32,693 nt of DNA from Alphaproteobacteria bacterium (GTDB taxonomy: Bacteria; Pseudomonadota; Alphaproteobacteria; Rhizobiales; Beijerinckiaceae): positions 1-32,693 of the forward strand of contig VGEB01000023.1 in assembly GCA_016869435.1 (NCBI GenBank). The letters are read 5' to 3'. The position numbers and the translations under genes were made by a program. The notes beneath the pieces were generated by a model. That model saw only the letters and a list, made by a program, of their open reading frames with translations, searched no databases and was not told the DNA's origin. Of this stretch, positions 24,407 to 32,466 are shown in pieces. Each line of letters begins with the position of its first letter. Positions within the stretch are counted from its first letter, which is position 1.

Positions 24407-24952
24407 CTACCGCGGCCCAGACGCGGTCGGAACCTCTCTGACCGAAGCCGCAATGGCGCGGATCTCGGGCGCCACGCCAGGATATTGCGTCGCCAGCTGA
24501 TTGAGATCGCCGATCTCGACATCCTGCGGCGTGACGCCCGGCCATTCAGTGCTCGCGCCAAAAAACCAGCGTCCGCTCCCTAAAAGCCGCGCCGTATGAA
24601 AAGTATCGCCGGGAATGAGCAGCTGAACGCGCTGGCCGGCGCGCAGATCCGGTCCGACGACGATGCGCTCGGTCGAGCCGTCGTTATGCAGCATGAACAG
24701 CTCCAGCGGATCGCCTAAGTAATAATGATAGAGCTGATCGTTGCGAATCCGGTGCAGCCGCACCGGCGCGTGCGGCGTCACAAGAAAATAGAGCGCCGAA
24801 CCCACCGGCCCGCTGCGTGCGAAGGGCGCCGGGAGCGCGTCGGCGGCGAAGGAGAGCTTGCTCGTATAAGTGATGCGGACAAATCCGCATGTCGCGTTCG
24901 GCTCGAGCGCGAGCAGATCGATGATCTCTTGATAGCTCAGAGCGTCGGACAT
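24407..24952 (-). CDS. DUF985 cupin-fold protein
   Basis: A 181-residue soluble cupin of the DUF985 (YML079w-like) family. Visible family features are SYQEIIDLLALEPNATCGFVRITY, SALYFLVTPHAPVRLHRIRNDQLYHYYLGDPLELFML and VGPDLRAGQRVQLLIPGDTFHTARLLGSGRWFFGASTEWPG. The last includes the His and Trp of the barrel. No reaction is established for the family. AGGAG lies 8 nt before the ATG. Its stop codon directly abuts the stop of the IalB-like gene (TAGCTA). Confidence 0.88.
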   Translation of the reverse strand: MSDALSYQEIIDLLALEPNATCGFVRITYTSKLSFAADALPAPFARSGPVGSALYFLVTPHAPVRLHRIRNDQLYHYYLGDPLELFMLHNDGSTERIVVGPDLRAGQRVQLLIPGDTFHTARLLGSGRWFFGASTEWPGVTPQDVEIGDLNQLATQYPGVAPEIRAIAASVREVPTASGPR

Positions 24953-25186
24953 GGCGCGCGGCTCCTGGGTCCATCCAGCATAAATCTAATGATACCAAGT
25001 ATTTGACCATAGAAAATACCGCCTGTGGTCCTTGTTCTTCCAGCCCGCTTCCGCAGACTGCGCATTAGCCACGGCAGTCCCCCTGTTAGCTGTCTTGGCG
25101 GACGGCGACGGCGCTCATCGCTGCATCATCCGTCGCCGTCCCTGTCCCTCCGGCGAACGCCGGACAACAGAAAGATGGAGAGGCAA

Positions 25187-25354
25187 ATGGCCGTTAATGT
25201 TCACGGAGGCGCGGAAGTCGGCAAGATCCTCGCGTATCTTATTGGCTTCACCGCATTCGTCGTCGTCGCTCTTACCTGGGTCCCGCATTGGATATCGCCA
25301 GATAGCGCAAACATCGCCGGAAACACCGGCGGCACAGCGCGCATGATCCAATGA
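25187..25354 (+). CDS. Small single-pass membrane protein
   Basis: A 55-residue protein: polar N-terminus (MAVNVHGGAEVGK), one membrane helix (ILAYLIGFTAFVVVALTWV) and a short polar tail. GGAGAGG lies directly upstream of the ATG at 25187. It lies 135 nt before tRNA-Gly. The family is unknown to me. Confidence 0.65.
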   Translation: MAVNVHGGAEVGKILAYLIGFTAFVVVALTWVPHWISPDSANIAGNTGGTARMIQ

Positions 25355-25489
25355 CGCGGCGACGCTCCGGGAGTCCGTCCCTTCTGGAGCGTCGACTTCA
25401 GGCGCGCCGCGCCTGTTGCAAAGCAAATTCGTTTCCGGCATAACGACGCCCGCGACGGTTCGGCGACACGCTTTGCCGGCGCGACGGAT

Positions 25490-25564
25490 GCGGGTGTAGC
25501 TCAGGGGTAGAGCACAACCTTGCCAAGGTTGGGGTCGAGGGTTCGAATCCCTTCGCCCGCTCCA
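25490..25564 (+). tRNA. tRNA-Gly (GCC)
   Basis: A cloverleaf with 7-bp acceptor stem (GCGGGTG/CGCCCGC, one G-T pair) and anticodon arm CAACC-TTGCCAA-GGTTG giving anticodon GCC. It has a T arm with GGTTCGAATCC and an encoded CCA at 25562-25564. It lies 50 nt upstream of ispE. Confidence 0.97.
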
Positions 25565-25614
25565 GTTCAAAGGGCTCCGCGAATTCGATCCCTACGTGCG
25601 GAGACCGGGGTTAG

Positions 25615-26481
25615 ATGCTGACGACGCGCGCCCCGGCGAAGATCAATCTCACCCTTCACGTCCTCGGCCGCCGGCAAGACGGCTATCACGAGCTCGAAAG
25701 TCTCGTCGCCTTTTCCGGCGCAGGCGACACTCTATCCTTCTCGCCCGGCGAAGCGCTGTCGCTCGATCTTTCGGGACCTACGTCCTCGGCCGCCGGCGCC
25801 GGCGATGACAATCTCGTGCTGCGCGCCGCGCGACGGCTCGCCGACGAAATAAAGGGCCTGCGGATCGGACAGTTTCGACTGGAGAAACGCCTTCCCGTCG
25901 CGGCGGGAATTGGCGGCGGCTCATCGGACGCCGCCGCCGCGCTGCGTCTTTTGGCGAAAGCGAATGATCTCGCGCTCGACGATCCGCGCCTTCGCGAAGT
26001 CGCGCGCGCCGTTGGTTCGGACGTGCCGGTCTGTCTAGAGCCGCGAGCGCGCATGATGCGCGGCGCTGGTGAAAGTCTTGGCGCGCCGATTCGTCTTCCG
26101 CTGCTGCCGGCGGTGCTGATCAATCCCGGCGTTCCGGTCGCGACGGCGCCGGTCTTTGCCGCGCTCGGATTGCAGCCGGGCGCTTCGCTCGATCGCGGCG
26201 GGCATATGGAGATCGGCGCCCGGCCAAGCGCGGAAGACGTTCTCGCCTTGCTGGCAAAGGGCCGCAACGACCTTGAAGACGCCGCCTGTCTGCAGGCGCC
26301 TGTGATTGTCGATGCGCTCGCCATATTGCGCGCGGCGCGCGGCTGCAGGCTCGCGCGCATGTCGGGTTCGGGCGCGACATGCTTCGCGCTGTTTTCGACG
26401 CGACGCGACGCCGTTCGCGCCGCCCGCGTCATTCGCGCCCAACATCCCGGATGGTGGGTCAAGACGGCCGTGCTGAGATGA
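25615..26481 (+). CDS. ispE: 4-diphosphocytidyl-2-C-methyl-D-erythritol kinase
   Basis: A 288-residue GHMP kinase of the MEP isoprenoid pathway, phosphorylating CDP-methylerythritol. It starts with [28 protein letters not shown], then has the ATP-binding loop [18 protein letters not shown] (residues about 98-115), and [13 protein letters not shown] near the C-terminus. GGAGA lies before the ATG. Its last bases overlap the rlmB-like start (ATGA), showing coupling. It follows tRNA-Gly and could not be mistaken for another GHMP kinase given the LTLHVLGRR motif. Confidence 0.96.
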   Translation: MLTTRAPAKINLTLHVLGRRQDGYHELESLVAFSGAGDTLSFSPGEALSLDLSGPTSSAAGAGDDNLVLRAARRLADEIKGLRIGQFRLEKRLPVAAGIGGGSSDAAAALRLLAKANDLALDDPRLREVARAVGSDVPVCLEPRARMMRGAGESLGAPIRLPLLPAVLINPGVPVATAPVFAALGLQPGASLDRGGHMEIGARPSAEDVLALLAKGRNDLEDAACLQAPVIVDALAILRAARGCRLARMSGSGATCFALFSTRRDAVRAARVIRAQHPGWWVKTAVLR

Positions 26482-27290
26482 GCCGTCGGGCACCGCCGAA
26501 AGATCGAAGCGCGCATGACGCAGGCCGCCGCGCGCCGATCGCTAAACCGGAGGCGCGTGGGCCGTTCCGCCCCGCCTCGCCCGATCTCGTCGTGCTTTAT
26601 GGCGCGCATCCGGTGCGCGCGGCGCTGACCGCGCGCAAGCGCAAGCTGCTGTCGCTCTATGCGACCGAGACCGCGCTACCGCGCATCAAGGATCTGGCGC
26701 AGGCGGCGGATCTCGAGCCGCGCCTCGTCGAAGCGCGCGAACTCGAGCGGCGTCTCGGCGCAGAGGCCGTGCATCAGGGGCTGTTGCTCGAGGCGCGTCC
26801 GCTGCCAGAGGCTGATATTTCCGACATCGTCAGCGTCAGCGGCGTCGTGCTCGCGCTCGACCAGATCACCGATCCGCACAACGTCGGCGCGATCCTGCGC
26901 ACGGCCTGCGCCTTCAACGTCGATGCGGTCATCGTCACCGAACGCCACAGTCCAGAATTTTCCGGCGCGCTCGCCAAAGCGGCGTCGGGCGCGCTGGAAT
27001 TCGTCACGATCGTCTCCGTGGTCAATCTCGCGCGCGCGCTCGACGAGCTTGCCGAGCGTGGCTATGCGCGCGTCGGACTGGATTCGGAAGGCGCTGAATC
27101 GCTCTCGACCATTGCGCTGTCAAAGCCGCTGGTCCTCGCGCTCGGCGCCGAGGGCAAGGGATTGCGGCGCCTCACACGCGAACGCTGCGACGCGGTCGCG
27201 CGGCTCGATCTTCCTGGGCCAATCAAGAGCCTCAATGTGTCGAACGCCTGCGCCGCAGCCTTGAGCGTCGTGACGATGCGGCTCGGATGA
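26478..27290 (+). CDS. rlmB: 23S rRNA 2'-O-ribose methyltransferase (RlmB, SpoU family)
   Basis: A 270-residue SpoU/TrmH-family enzyme with trefoil-knot motifs [20 protein letters not shown] (motif 1), [20 protein letters not shown] (motif 2) and [21 protein letters not shown] (motif 3). The N-terminal [16 protein letters not shown] is the substrate-binding domain typical of RlmB, which methylates the ribose of G2251 in 23S rRNA. The N-terminal ~30 residues are basic and likely disordered. ATG 26478 overlaps the ispE stop by 4 nt. TrmL-type relatives lack the N-terminal domain, which favours RlmB. Confidence 0.9.
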   Translation: MSRRAPPKDRSAHDAGRRAPIAKPEARGPFRPASPDLVVLYGAHPVRAALTARKRKLLSLYATETALPRIKDLAQAADLEPRLVEARELERRLGAEAVHQGLLLEARPLPEADISDIVSVSGVVLALDQITDPHNVGAILRTACAFNVDAVIVTERHSPEFSGALAKAASGALEFVTIVSVVNLARALDELAERGYARVGLDSEGAESLSTIALSKPLVLALGAEGKGLRRLTRERCDAVARLDLPGPIKSLNVSNACAAALSVVTMRLG

Positions 27291-27365
27291 CAGCGCCGGG
27301 ATTGACCTCTCAGCCGGCTTGGACGCATAGAGAAGTCGCGCGACGCGCCTCAAACGACGCTATGG

Positions 27366-27441
27366 GCCGGTTTAGCTCAGCTGGTAGAGCAACTGATTTG
27401 TAATCAGTAGGTCGCGGGTTCGAATCCTGCAACCGGCACCA
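27366..27441 (+). tRNA. tRNA-Thr (TGT)
   Basis: A cloverleaf with acceptor GCCGGTT/AACCGGC and anticodon arm CTGAT-TTGTA-ATCAG giving anticodon TGT. It has a T arm containing GGTTCGAATCC and an encoded CCA at 27439-27441. The CRISPR-Cas locus begins about 340 nt downstream. Confidence 0.97.
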
Positions 27442-27784
27442 AGTAAATCAAATAGTTAGTCTCTTAGCTCTCTTTGGCGCTTAGGTCTTGGTGACCAAAT
27501 GGTGACCACGTTCGGTTCGCGCGTTGCGACCATCTTTGCCGATCCGAAGGGCCTCCTGCACACAGCCGGACGGAGGCCATATCGCGGTGAAATTTCTATC
27601 GATCGCGGCGGGAATGCTCGCAGGAGGCGCCGAGCAAAATGCGAAACGAGCTGTCTCGCTTGGGGACGTGCGTTCCGGGTGCGACCGCAGTGGCGATTTC
27701 GCGATGCGCGCCGCTCGACAGGCGCCCGTCTTTAGGAAATACGGTTCAGCGACCAAACCGATCAGGACGCAATACAGATCGTTG
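27442..27784. other. Intergenic region between tRNA-Thr and the CRISPR locus
   Basis: Apart from a 9-bp direct repeat, TGGTGACCA (27489-27497 and 27500-27508), no gene is visible. Frames on both strands are open but show no family signature or ribosome-binding site. A decayed integrase or att relic is possible because tRNA 3' ends are common integration sites, but I cannot show it. Confidence 0.5.
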
Positions 27785-27880
27785 CAAAAAGGAATCCCCC
27801 CGCCGCGTCGCCGCGACGGGGGTAATCCTTCAGTGATTTCAAAGAAACCACCTTGCCGTGGCTTCCCTTCCGATTTCCCA
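27785..27880 (-). ncRNA. tracrRNA of the type II-C CRISPR system
   Basis: On the minus strand from about 27880 downward, the RNA begins with an anti-repeat (27879-27855). It pairs with the first 25 nt of the crRNA repeat at 24 positions (one A-A mismatch). A hairpin at 27851-27833 follows (GTGGTTTC, UUU loop, GAAATCAC). Then comes a long GC-rich stem-loop (27828-27791) with T5 after it (27790-27786), a textbook intrinsic terminator. This is the anti-repeat, nexus-like and terminator layout of tracrRNA. It guides RNase III processing and Cas9 loading. The 5' end is estimated from a promoter-like sequence, so it may start a few nt earlier. Confidence 0.85.
27855..27879 (-). repeat. Anti-repeat of tracrRNA
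   Basis: 24 of 25 bases match the CRISPR repeat (the A of CCCTACC is T here on the plus strand). Beyond 27880 the similarity ends, so only the 5' 25 nt of the repeat would pair with the tracrRNA. Confidence 0.9.
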
Positions 27881-27885
27881 TCCCA

Positions 27886-27914
27886 ACAAAAGCAGCTTGG
27901 CCATTGCCCGTCAA
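27886..27914 (-). promoter_or_regulatory. Putative tracrRNA promoter
   Basis: On the minus strand, TTGACG (27914-27909) could be the -35. A weak TTTTGT (27891-27886) is 17 bp downstream and would place the start at about 27880. It overlaps a possible divergent cas9 promoter. Confidence 0.4.
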
Positions 27915-27925
27915 TCGGCTTTGAT
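27897..27925 (+). promoter_or_regulatory. Putative cas9 promoter
   Basis: TTGGCC (27897-27902), a 17-bp spacer and TTTGAT (27920-27925) form a weak sigma70-like promoter. It lies 30 bp before cas9 and overlaps the tracrRNA promoter on the other strand. Confidence 0.3.
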
Positions 27926-27955
27926 AGAGTTGTCCACTTTTCACGGAGCTTATTT

Positions 27956-30900
27956 ATGCGTGTCCTGGGGCTGGATGGCGGCATTGCGTCCATAGGATGG
28001 GCGTTCATCGAAATCGAAGAAAACAACGACGGGAAATCAGCGCGCGGCGGGATCATCGACGCCGGAACCTGGATGTTCGACGCGCCGGAGGAAAAGAGCC
28101 AGACGGGGACAAAGCTCAAATCCGAACTGCGCCGGACGTTTCGCGGGCAACGCCGCGTTATTCGACGCCGGCGACAGAGAATGAACGAGGTCCGCCGAAT
28201 TCTTCATCGCCATAGCCTCTTGCCGTCCGCCGAGCGCGATGCGCTGAAGCAGCCGGGATTGGACCCGTGGAAAATCAGGGCCGAGGCGCTCGATCGATTG
28301 CTCAGCCCCGTCGAACTTGCCGTCGCGCTCGGCCACATCGCACGACATCGCGGCTTCAAATCAAACTCCAAGGGTGCCAAATCCACCGACGCAGCGGATG
28401 ACGATTCGAAAAAAATGAAAAAGGCCGCCGCCAGCACGCAAGAAAAACTCGCGCGCTTCGAAACTCCCGCCCGCATGATGTGCGAGGACGAGAGCTTCCT
28501 TGTGCCAGGAACCGATGTGCGCCGTTTCCGCAATCGGGAAGGCGATTACTCGCGCTCGCTCATGCGCGACGATCTCGCGGCGGAGGTTCGCGCCCTGTTT
28601 CGAGCGCAACGCCGATTGCAAGCGGATCACGCGACCAAGGAACTCGAAGATGAGTACATGGATGAAACGCGCGAGAACAGAGCGTTTCATCAACGCCCCC
28701 TGCAAGACAGCGAGAAGCTGGTGGGTCCTTGCCCTTTCGAGCCGGAAGAGAAGCGGTCGCCCAAACGCGGCTATTCTTTCGAATTGTTCCGCTTCCTGTC
28801 GCGCTTGAACCATCTGACCCTGCGGGAAGGAAGGGAAGAGCGGACTCTTACCGTCGATGAAATCAGAACCGCTGCGGCCGATTTCGGCGTAACTGCGAAG
28901 TTCACTTTTGCAGCCTTGCGCAAGAAATTGAGGCTTCCCGAGACTACTGTCTTTGTCGGCGTGAAGACGAACGAAGAGAAGAATGATGTCGTGGCGCGTT
29001 CCAGCGAAGCGGCGGCGGGAACCGCGCGCCTGCGGCGCATCATCGTGGACGCACTCGGCGAACTGGCCTGGGGCGCGCTTGTCAACGCCCCCGAACGTTT
29101 GGACAAGATCGCGGAAATTATCACGTTCCGAAACGACCTCGATCGAATACGGGAAGGTCTGCAAGCAGCTGGCTTCGATGCGGCGCTGATCGAGGCGCTC
29201 GTCAAGGCCGCGGGCAATGGAGCGCTCGATGCCTTCACCGGCGCCGGCCACATCTCGGCGAAGGCCGCGCGCAATATCATTCCCGGTCTGTATAAGGGCC
29301 TCACCTATGACAAAGCCTGTGCGCAAGCGGGCTACGATCACACCGCGAGCCGCGAGCGTAACGCCTTCGATGTGGGCGTCCATGGCAAGGAGGCGCTCAA
29401 GAGAATCCTCCAAGAGGAACGCATTTCGCGCGAACTCGTCGGCAGCCCGACGGCGCGCAAGGCGCTGATCGAAGCGGTCAAGCAGATCAAGGCCGTCATC
29501 GAAAAATACGGCGTTCCCGATCGCGTCCATGTCGAACTGGCGCGCGACGTCGGCAAGTCGATCGACGAGCGCCGTGAAATCCATTTCGGCATCGAGAAGC
29601 GCAACAAGCAAAAGGATAAGCTGAGAGAACTCTTCGAGAGGGAAGTCGGCCGCGCGCCGCAGGACGGCGACCGCGGAAAGGAGGAACTGCTGCGTTTCGA
29701 ATTGTGGAACGAGCAGAAGGGTCGCTGTCTCTATTCCGACGCTTACATCAGCCCGACGCAACTCGTCGCCTCCGACAACTCAGTGCAGGTCGATCACATC
29801 CTGCCATGGAGCCGCTTTGGCGACGATTCTTTCCTCAACAAGACGCTCTGCACGGCGAAGGCCAATCAGGAGAAGAAGGGCCGCACGCCATACGAATGGT
29901 TCAAGACCGACAAAACGGAGGCGGAATGGGACGCTTTCGTCGCGAGGGTTGAATCGATCCAATATATGAAGGGCTTCAAGAAGCGAAACTACAAGCTCAA
30001 GACCGCGGAGGAAGCGGCGGAAAAGTCCCGCAATCGCAATCTCAACGATACACGCTGGACATGTCGGTTACTTGCCGAGGCTCTGAAGCAGCTCTATCCG
30101 GCGAACGAAAAAAACGCGAAAGACGAGGGCGTGCGTCGCATTTTCGCGCGCCCTGGCGCGCTGACCGACCGTTTGCGCCGAGCCTGGGGCCTGCAATGGT
30201 TCAAGAAGAACGAAAAGGGCGAACGCATCCCCGATGACCGCCATCACGCGCTCGACGCGATCATCGTCGCGGCGACGACCGAATCCTTGTTGCAGCGCGC
30301 GACGCGCGAGGTGCAGGAGATCGAACGAAAGAAGGCTCACTACGATCCAGCGAAGAATGGTTACGACTTGATGAAGAACATCACGGCGCCCTGGCCGGAT
30401 TTTCGGGAACAAGCGCTGGAGGCTGTCGAGAAAGTGTTCGTGGCGCGCGCCGAGCGGCGCCGCGCGCGCGGCAAGGCGCATGATGCCACCATCCGCCATA
30501 TCGCGACGCGCGATGGCGAGCAGAAAGCGTACGAGCGCAAGAAGGTTGCCGATCTCAAATTGAGCGATCTAGAAAGGGTGAAGGACGCGGATCGCAACGC
30601 TGCGCTCGTCGAGAGCCTGCGCAAGTGGATCGCGGCGGACAAGCCCAAGGACAATCCGCCGCTCTCGCCCAAGGGCGATCCGATCTCCAAGGTGCGGCTC
30701 GTCACCAAGAACAAGGTGAACATCTCTCTCGATACCGGAAATCCCGACCGCCTAGCGACCGTCGATCGCGGCGAGATGGCGCGGGTGGACGTTTTCCGCA
30801 AGGCGAACAAGAAGGGCAAATACGAATATTATCTCGTGCCTATCTATCCGCACGAAATCGCGACTATGGACGTGCCGCCAATGCGAGCGGTGCAGGGAGG

Positions 30901-31201
30901 CGGCGACGATGATAAGTGGCCAGAAATCGATTCAACATTCGAATTCCTTTGGTCGATAAACCAGCTCTCATTGCTTGAAATTACAAAGCCCGATGGCGAG
31001 GTCGTCCGATCATACTTTCGTAGTCTCGATCGCAATACTGGAGCGCTTACGGTTTCGGATATTTCGAACTCGACAGCGACCAGGAAGGGGATAGGAACCA
31101 GGACACTTCTCGTCTTTAAGAAACTTCATCTTGATCGCCTTGGTCGAATTTTTGAAGTCGAGCGTGAGTTGCGTACATGGCGTGGAAAGGTTTGCACCTG
31201 A
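27956..31201 (+). CDS. cas9: CRISPR-associated endonuclease Cas9, type II-C
   Basis: A 1081-residue compact Cas9, the size expected for type II-C. Motifs in order: RuvC-I LGLDGGIASIGWAF with D7; arginine-rich bridge helix (residues about 60-82, RRTFRGQRRVIRRRRQRMNE); the conserved GHIARHRGFKSNSK; RuvC-II VHVELARD with E527; HNH VQVDHILPWSRFGDDSFLNKT with D613, H614, N628 and N637; RuvC-III DDRHHALDAI with H764 and D767. All catalytic residues are present, so both nuclease lobes should be active. ATG 27956 has CGGAG upstream; the frame is open for another 144 codons upstream, but these lack homology and cross the tracrRNA. It overlaps cas1 by 25 nt. Confidence 0.97.
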   Translation: MRVLGLDGGIASIGWAFIEIEENNDGKSARGGIIDAGTWMFDAPEEKSQTGTKLKSELRRTFRGQRRVIRRRRQRMNEVRRILHRHSLLPSAERDALKQPGLDPWKIRAEALDRLLSPVELAVALGHIARHRGFKSNSKGAKSTDAADDDSKKMKKAAASTQEKLARFETPARMMCEDESFLVPGTDVRRFRNREGDYSRSLMRDDLAAEVRALFRAQRRLQADHATKELEDEYMDETRENRAFHQRPLQDSEKLVGPCPFEPEEKRSPKRGYSFELFRFLSRLNHLTLREGREERTLTVDEIRTAAADFGVTAKFTFAALRKKLRLPETTVFVGVKTNEEKNDVVARSSEAAAGTARLRRIIVDALGELAWGALVNAPERLDKIAEIITFRNDLDRIREGLQAAGFDAALIEALVKAAGNGALDAFTGAGHISAKAARNIIPGLYKGLTYDKACAQAGYDHTASRERNAFDVGVHGKEALKRILQEERISRELVGSPTARKALIEAVKQIKAVIEKYGVPDRVHVELARDVGKSIDERREIHFGIEKRNKQKDKLRELFEREVGRAPQDGDRGKEELLRFELWNEQKGRCLYSDAYISPTQLVASDNSVQVDHILPWSRFGDDSFLNKTLCTAKANQEKKGRTPYEWFKTDKTEAEWDAFVARVESIQYMKGFKKRNYKLKTAEEAAEKSRNRNLNDTRWTCRLLAEALKQLYPANEKNAKDEGVRRIFARPGALTDRLRRAWGLQWFKKNEKGERIPDDRHHALDAIIVAATTESLLQRATREVQEIERKKAHYDPAKNGYDLMKNITAPWPDFREQALEAVEKVFVARAERRRARGKAHDATIRHIATRDGEQKAYERKKVADLKLSDLERVKDADRNAALVESLRKWIAADKPKDNPPLSPKGDPISKVRLVTKNKVNISLDTGNPDRLATVDRGEMARVDVFRKANKKGKYEYYLVPIYPHEIATMDVPPMRAVQGGGDDDKWPEIDSTFEFLWSINQLSLLEITKPDGEVVRSYFRSLDRNTGALTVSDISNSTATRKGIGTRTLLVFKKLHLDRLGRIFEVERELRTWRGKVCT

Positions 31202-32082
31202 GCCGACCGGCACGGCTCAACACCGCCGACGGGCAGATCGTCGTCTCGCAGGACGATGGCGAGGCGCGCGTTCCTTTGGAGGACGTGGCCTATCTGGTGC
31301 TCGACGCGCCGCACGCCACGCTCACCTCGACGTTGCTTTCGGCCTGCATGGAGGCGGGCGTCGTCATCGTTTCCGTCGACGCCCGCCACACGCCGAACGG
31401 CGTCGCCCTGCCCTTTCATTCGCACCATCGGCAGGCGGGCGTCGCCGCTACGCAAGTCGCCCTCGGCGAGCCATTCAAGAAACGATGCTGGCAGCGCGTG
31501 GTCGTCGCCAAGATCGAGAACCAGGCGGCGCATCTCGAAAGCCTGGACCGCGACGCGCAAGCTCTGCGCGCCATGGCGAAGCTCGTCGGCTCCGGCGATC
31601 CCGACAATGTCGAGGCGCGGGCGGCGCGCGAATATTGGCGCGCCCTCTATGAAAATTTCACGCGCGACGACGCGGCCGACCTGCGCAACAAAATGATGAA
31701 TTACGGCTATGCGGTCGCCCGTGCCGGAATCGCCCGCGCGCTTGTGGCGTGTGGCCTTCTACCCGCCTTCGGTCTGCATCACGCGAGCGTGACGAACGCC
31801 TTCAACCTCGCCGACGATATTCTCGAACCCTTTCGCCCCTTCGTGGACGCGATTGCAGCCACGCGCGCGAAGGATCGCGAGAAGACGGACGATCTCACGA
31901 TCGACGACCGCCGCGCCATGGCGGGGGCGCTGCTCGCGAACGCGCGCATTGGAAAGGAAACCGTGAGCCTTCTCGTCGCGAGCGAGAAGGCGGCGGAGAG
32001 CCTCATTCAGGCGATGGAGGGTGCAAGCGCTGCGCTTCTGCGGCTTCCGTCCTTCGTCGCGCCGAAGGGGAGTTCGCCATGA
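31177..32082 (+). CDS. cas1: CRISPR-associated protein Cas1, type II
   Basis: A 301-residue Cas1 integrase subunit that, with Cas2, inserts new spacers. The N-terminal beta domain begins MAWKGLHLSRPARLNTADGQIVV, then YLVLDAPHATLTSTLLSACMEAGVVIVSVD. The catalytic Glu is in NVEARAAREYWRALY, the His in LLPAFGLHHASV, and the Asp in FNLADDILEPFRPFVD, all typical of type II Cas1. It overlaps cas9 by 25 nt and cas2 by 4 nt (ATGA), so the three genes are one tightly coupled operon. Confidence 0.96.
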   Translation: MAWKGLHLSRPARLNTADGQIVVSQDDGEARVPLEDVAYLVLDAPHATLTSTLLSACMEAGVVIVSVDARHTPNGVALPFHSHHRQAGVAATQVALGEPFKKRCWQRVVVAKIENQAAHLESLDRDAQALRAMAKLVGSGDPDNVEARAAREYWRALYENFTRDDAADLRNKMMNYGYAVARAGIARALVACGLLPAFGLHHASVTNAFNLADDILEPFRPFVDAIAATRAKDREKTDDLTIDDRRAMAGALLANARIGKETVSLLVASEKAAESLIQAMEGASAALLRLPSFVAPKGSSP

Positions 32083-32408
32083 AAACCGAGGAGGTTCGCT
32101 ATATGTGGCTCTTCGTTTTCTTCGATCTGCCGGTAAAGACGAAAGTCGAACGGCGCAACGCCACGCGGTTTCGCAATTTCCTCAAGGACGACGGCTTTCT
32201 GATGCTGCAATTGTCCGTCTACGCGCGCGTCATGCGCGGCGAAGAAGCTGTGGAAAAACACCTCGCGCGGGTCACGAAGAACCTTCCGCCCAAGGGGAGC
32301 GTGCGTACATTGAGCGTCACCGAGCGCCAATACGCCCGCATGAAGCTCCTGATCGGCGAATCGACAAAAAATGAAAAAGCCGCTCCCCAACAACTGGTTC
32401 TGCTGTGA
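32079..32408 (+). CDS. cas2: CRISPR-associated endoribonuclease-fold protein Cas2
   Basis: A 109-residue Cas2, the structural partner of Cas1 in spacer acquisition. It starts MKTEEVRYMWLFVFFDLPVKTKVERRNATRFRNFLKDDGFLMLQLSVYARV, where LFVFFDLP carries the conserved Asp and the ferredoxin-like strand. NLPPKGSVRTLSVTERQYARM follows. The start overlaps the cas1 stop (ATGA). A start at the internal Met of YMWLFVFFDLP (32103) would leave only the core, but coupling favours 32079. Its stop lies within a strong hairpin at 32405. Confidence 0.95.
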   Translation: MKTEEVRYMWLFVFFDLPVKTKVERRNATRFRNFLKDDGFLMLQLSVYARVMRGEEAVEKHLARVTKNLPPKGSVRTLSVTERQYARMKLLIGESTKNEKAAPQQLVLL

Positions 32409-32438
32409 TTTTGGCCCCGGCAAGAGGGCGAAAATCAC
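32405..32438. terminator. Strong hairpin between cas2 and the CRISPR array
   Basis: GTGATTTTGGCCC (32405-32417) pairs with GGGCGAAAATCAC (32426-32438), 12 of 13 pairs, with an 8-nt loop. The cas2 TGA stop (32406-32408) is inside the stem. It may stop cas operon transcription, array transcription from the opposite side, or both; the following plus-strand T-run is short (GGCTTTTC). Confidence 0.55.
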
Positions 32439-32466
32439 TGGCTTTTCATTCGTTTGCGCCAGAGCG

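Noticed and set aside
25360-25394. 9-bp hairpin CGACGCTCC/GGAGCGTCG after the small membrane protein gene
   Set aside because: The 17-nt loop and missing T-run make a terminator call weak; not listed as a feature.
27524-27955. In-frame extension of Cas9 by 144 residues
   Set aside because: The sequence is open but crosses the tracrRNA and its terminator, has no Cas9 homology, and a good ATG with CGGAG sits at 27956 right before the RuvC-I motif.
27481-28119. Minus-strand frame after tRNA-Thr as a possible integrase remnant
   Set aside because: No tyrosine recombinase motif (R-H-R-Y) could be read in any frame; kept only as an att hypothesis.
28361-29761. 466-codon open frame antisense to cas9
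   Set aside because: It has no ribosome-binding site or family motif and lies opposite the catalytic regions of Cas9; long antisense frames are expected at this GC content.
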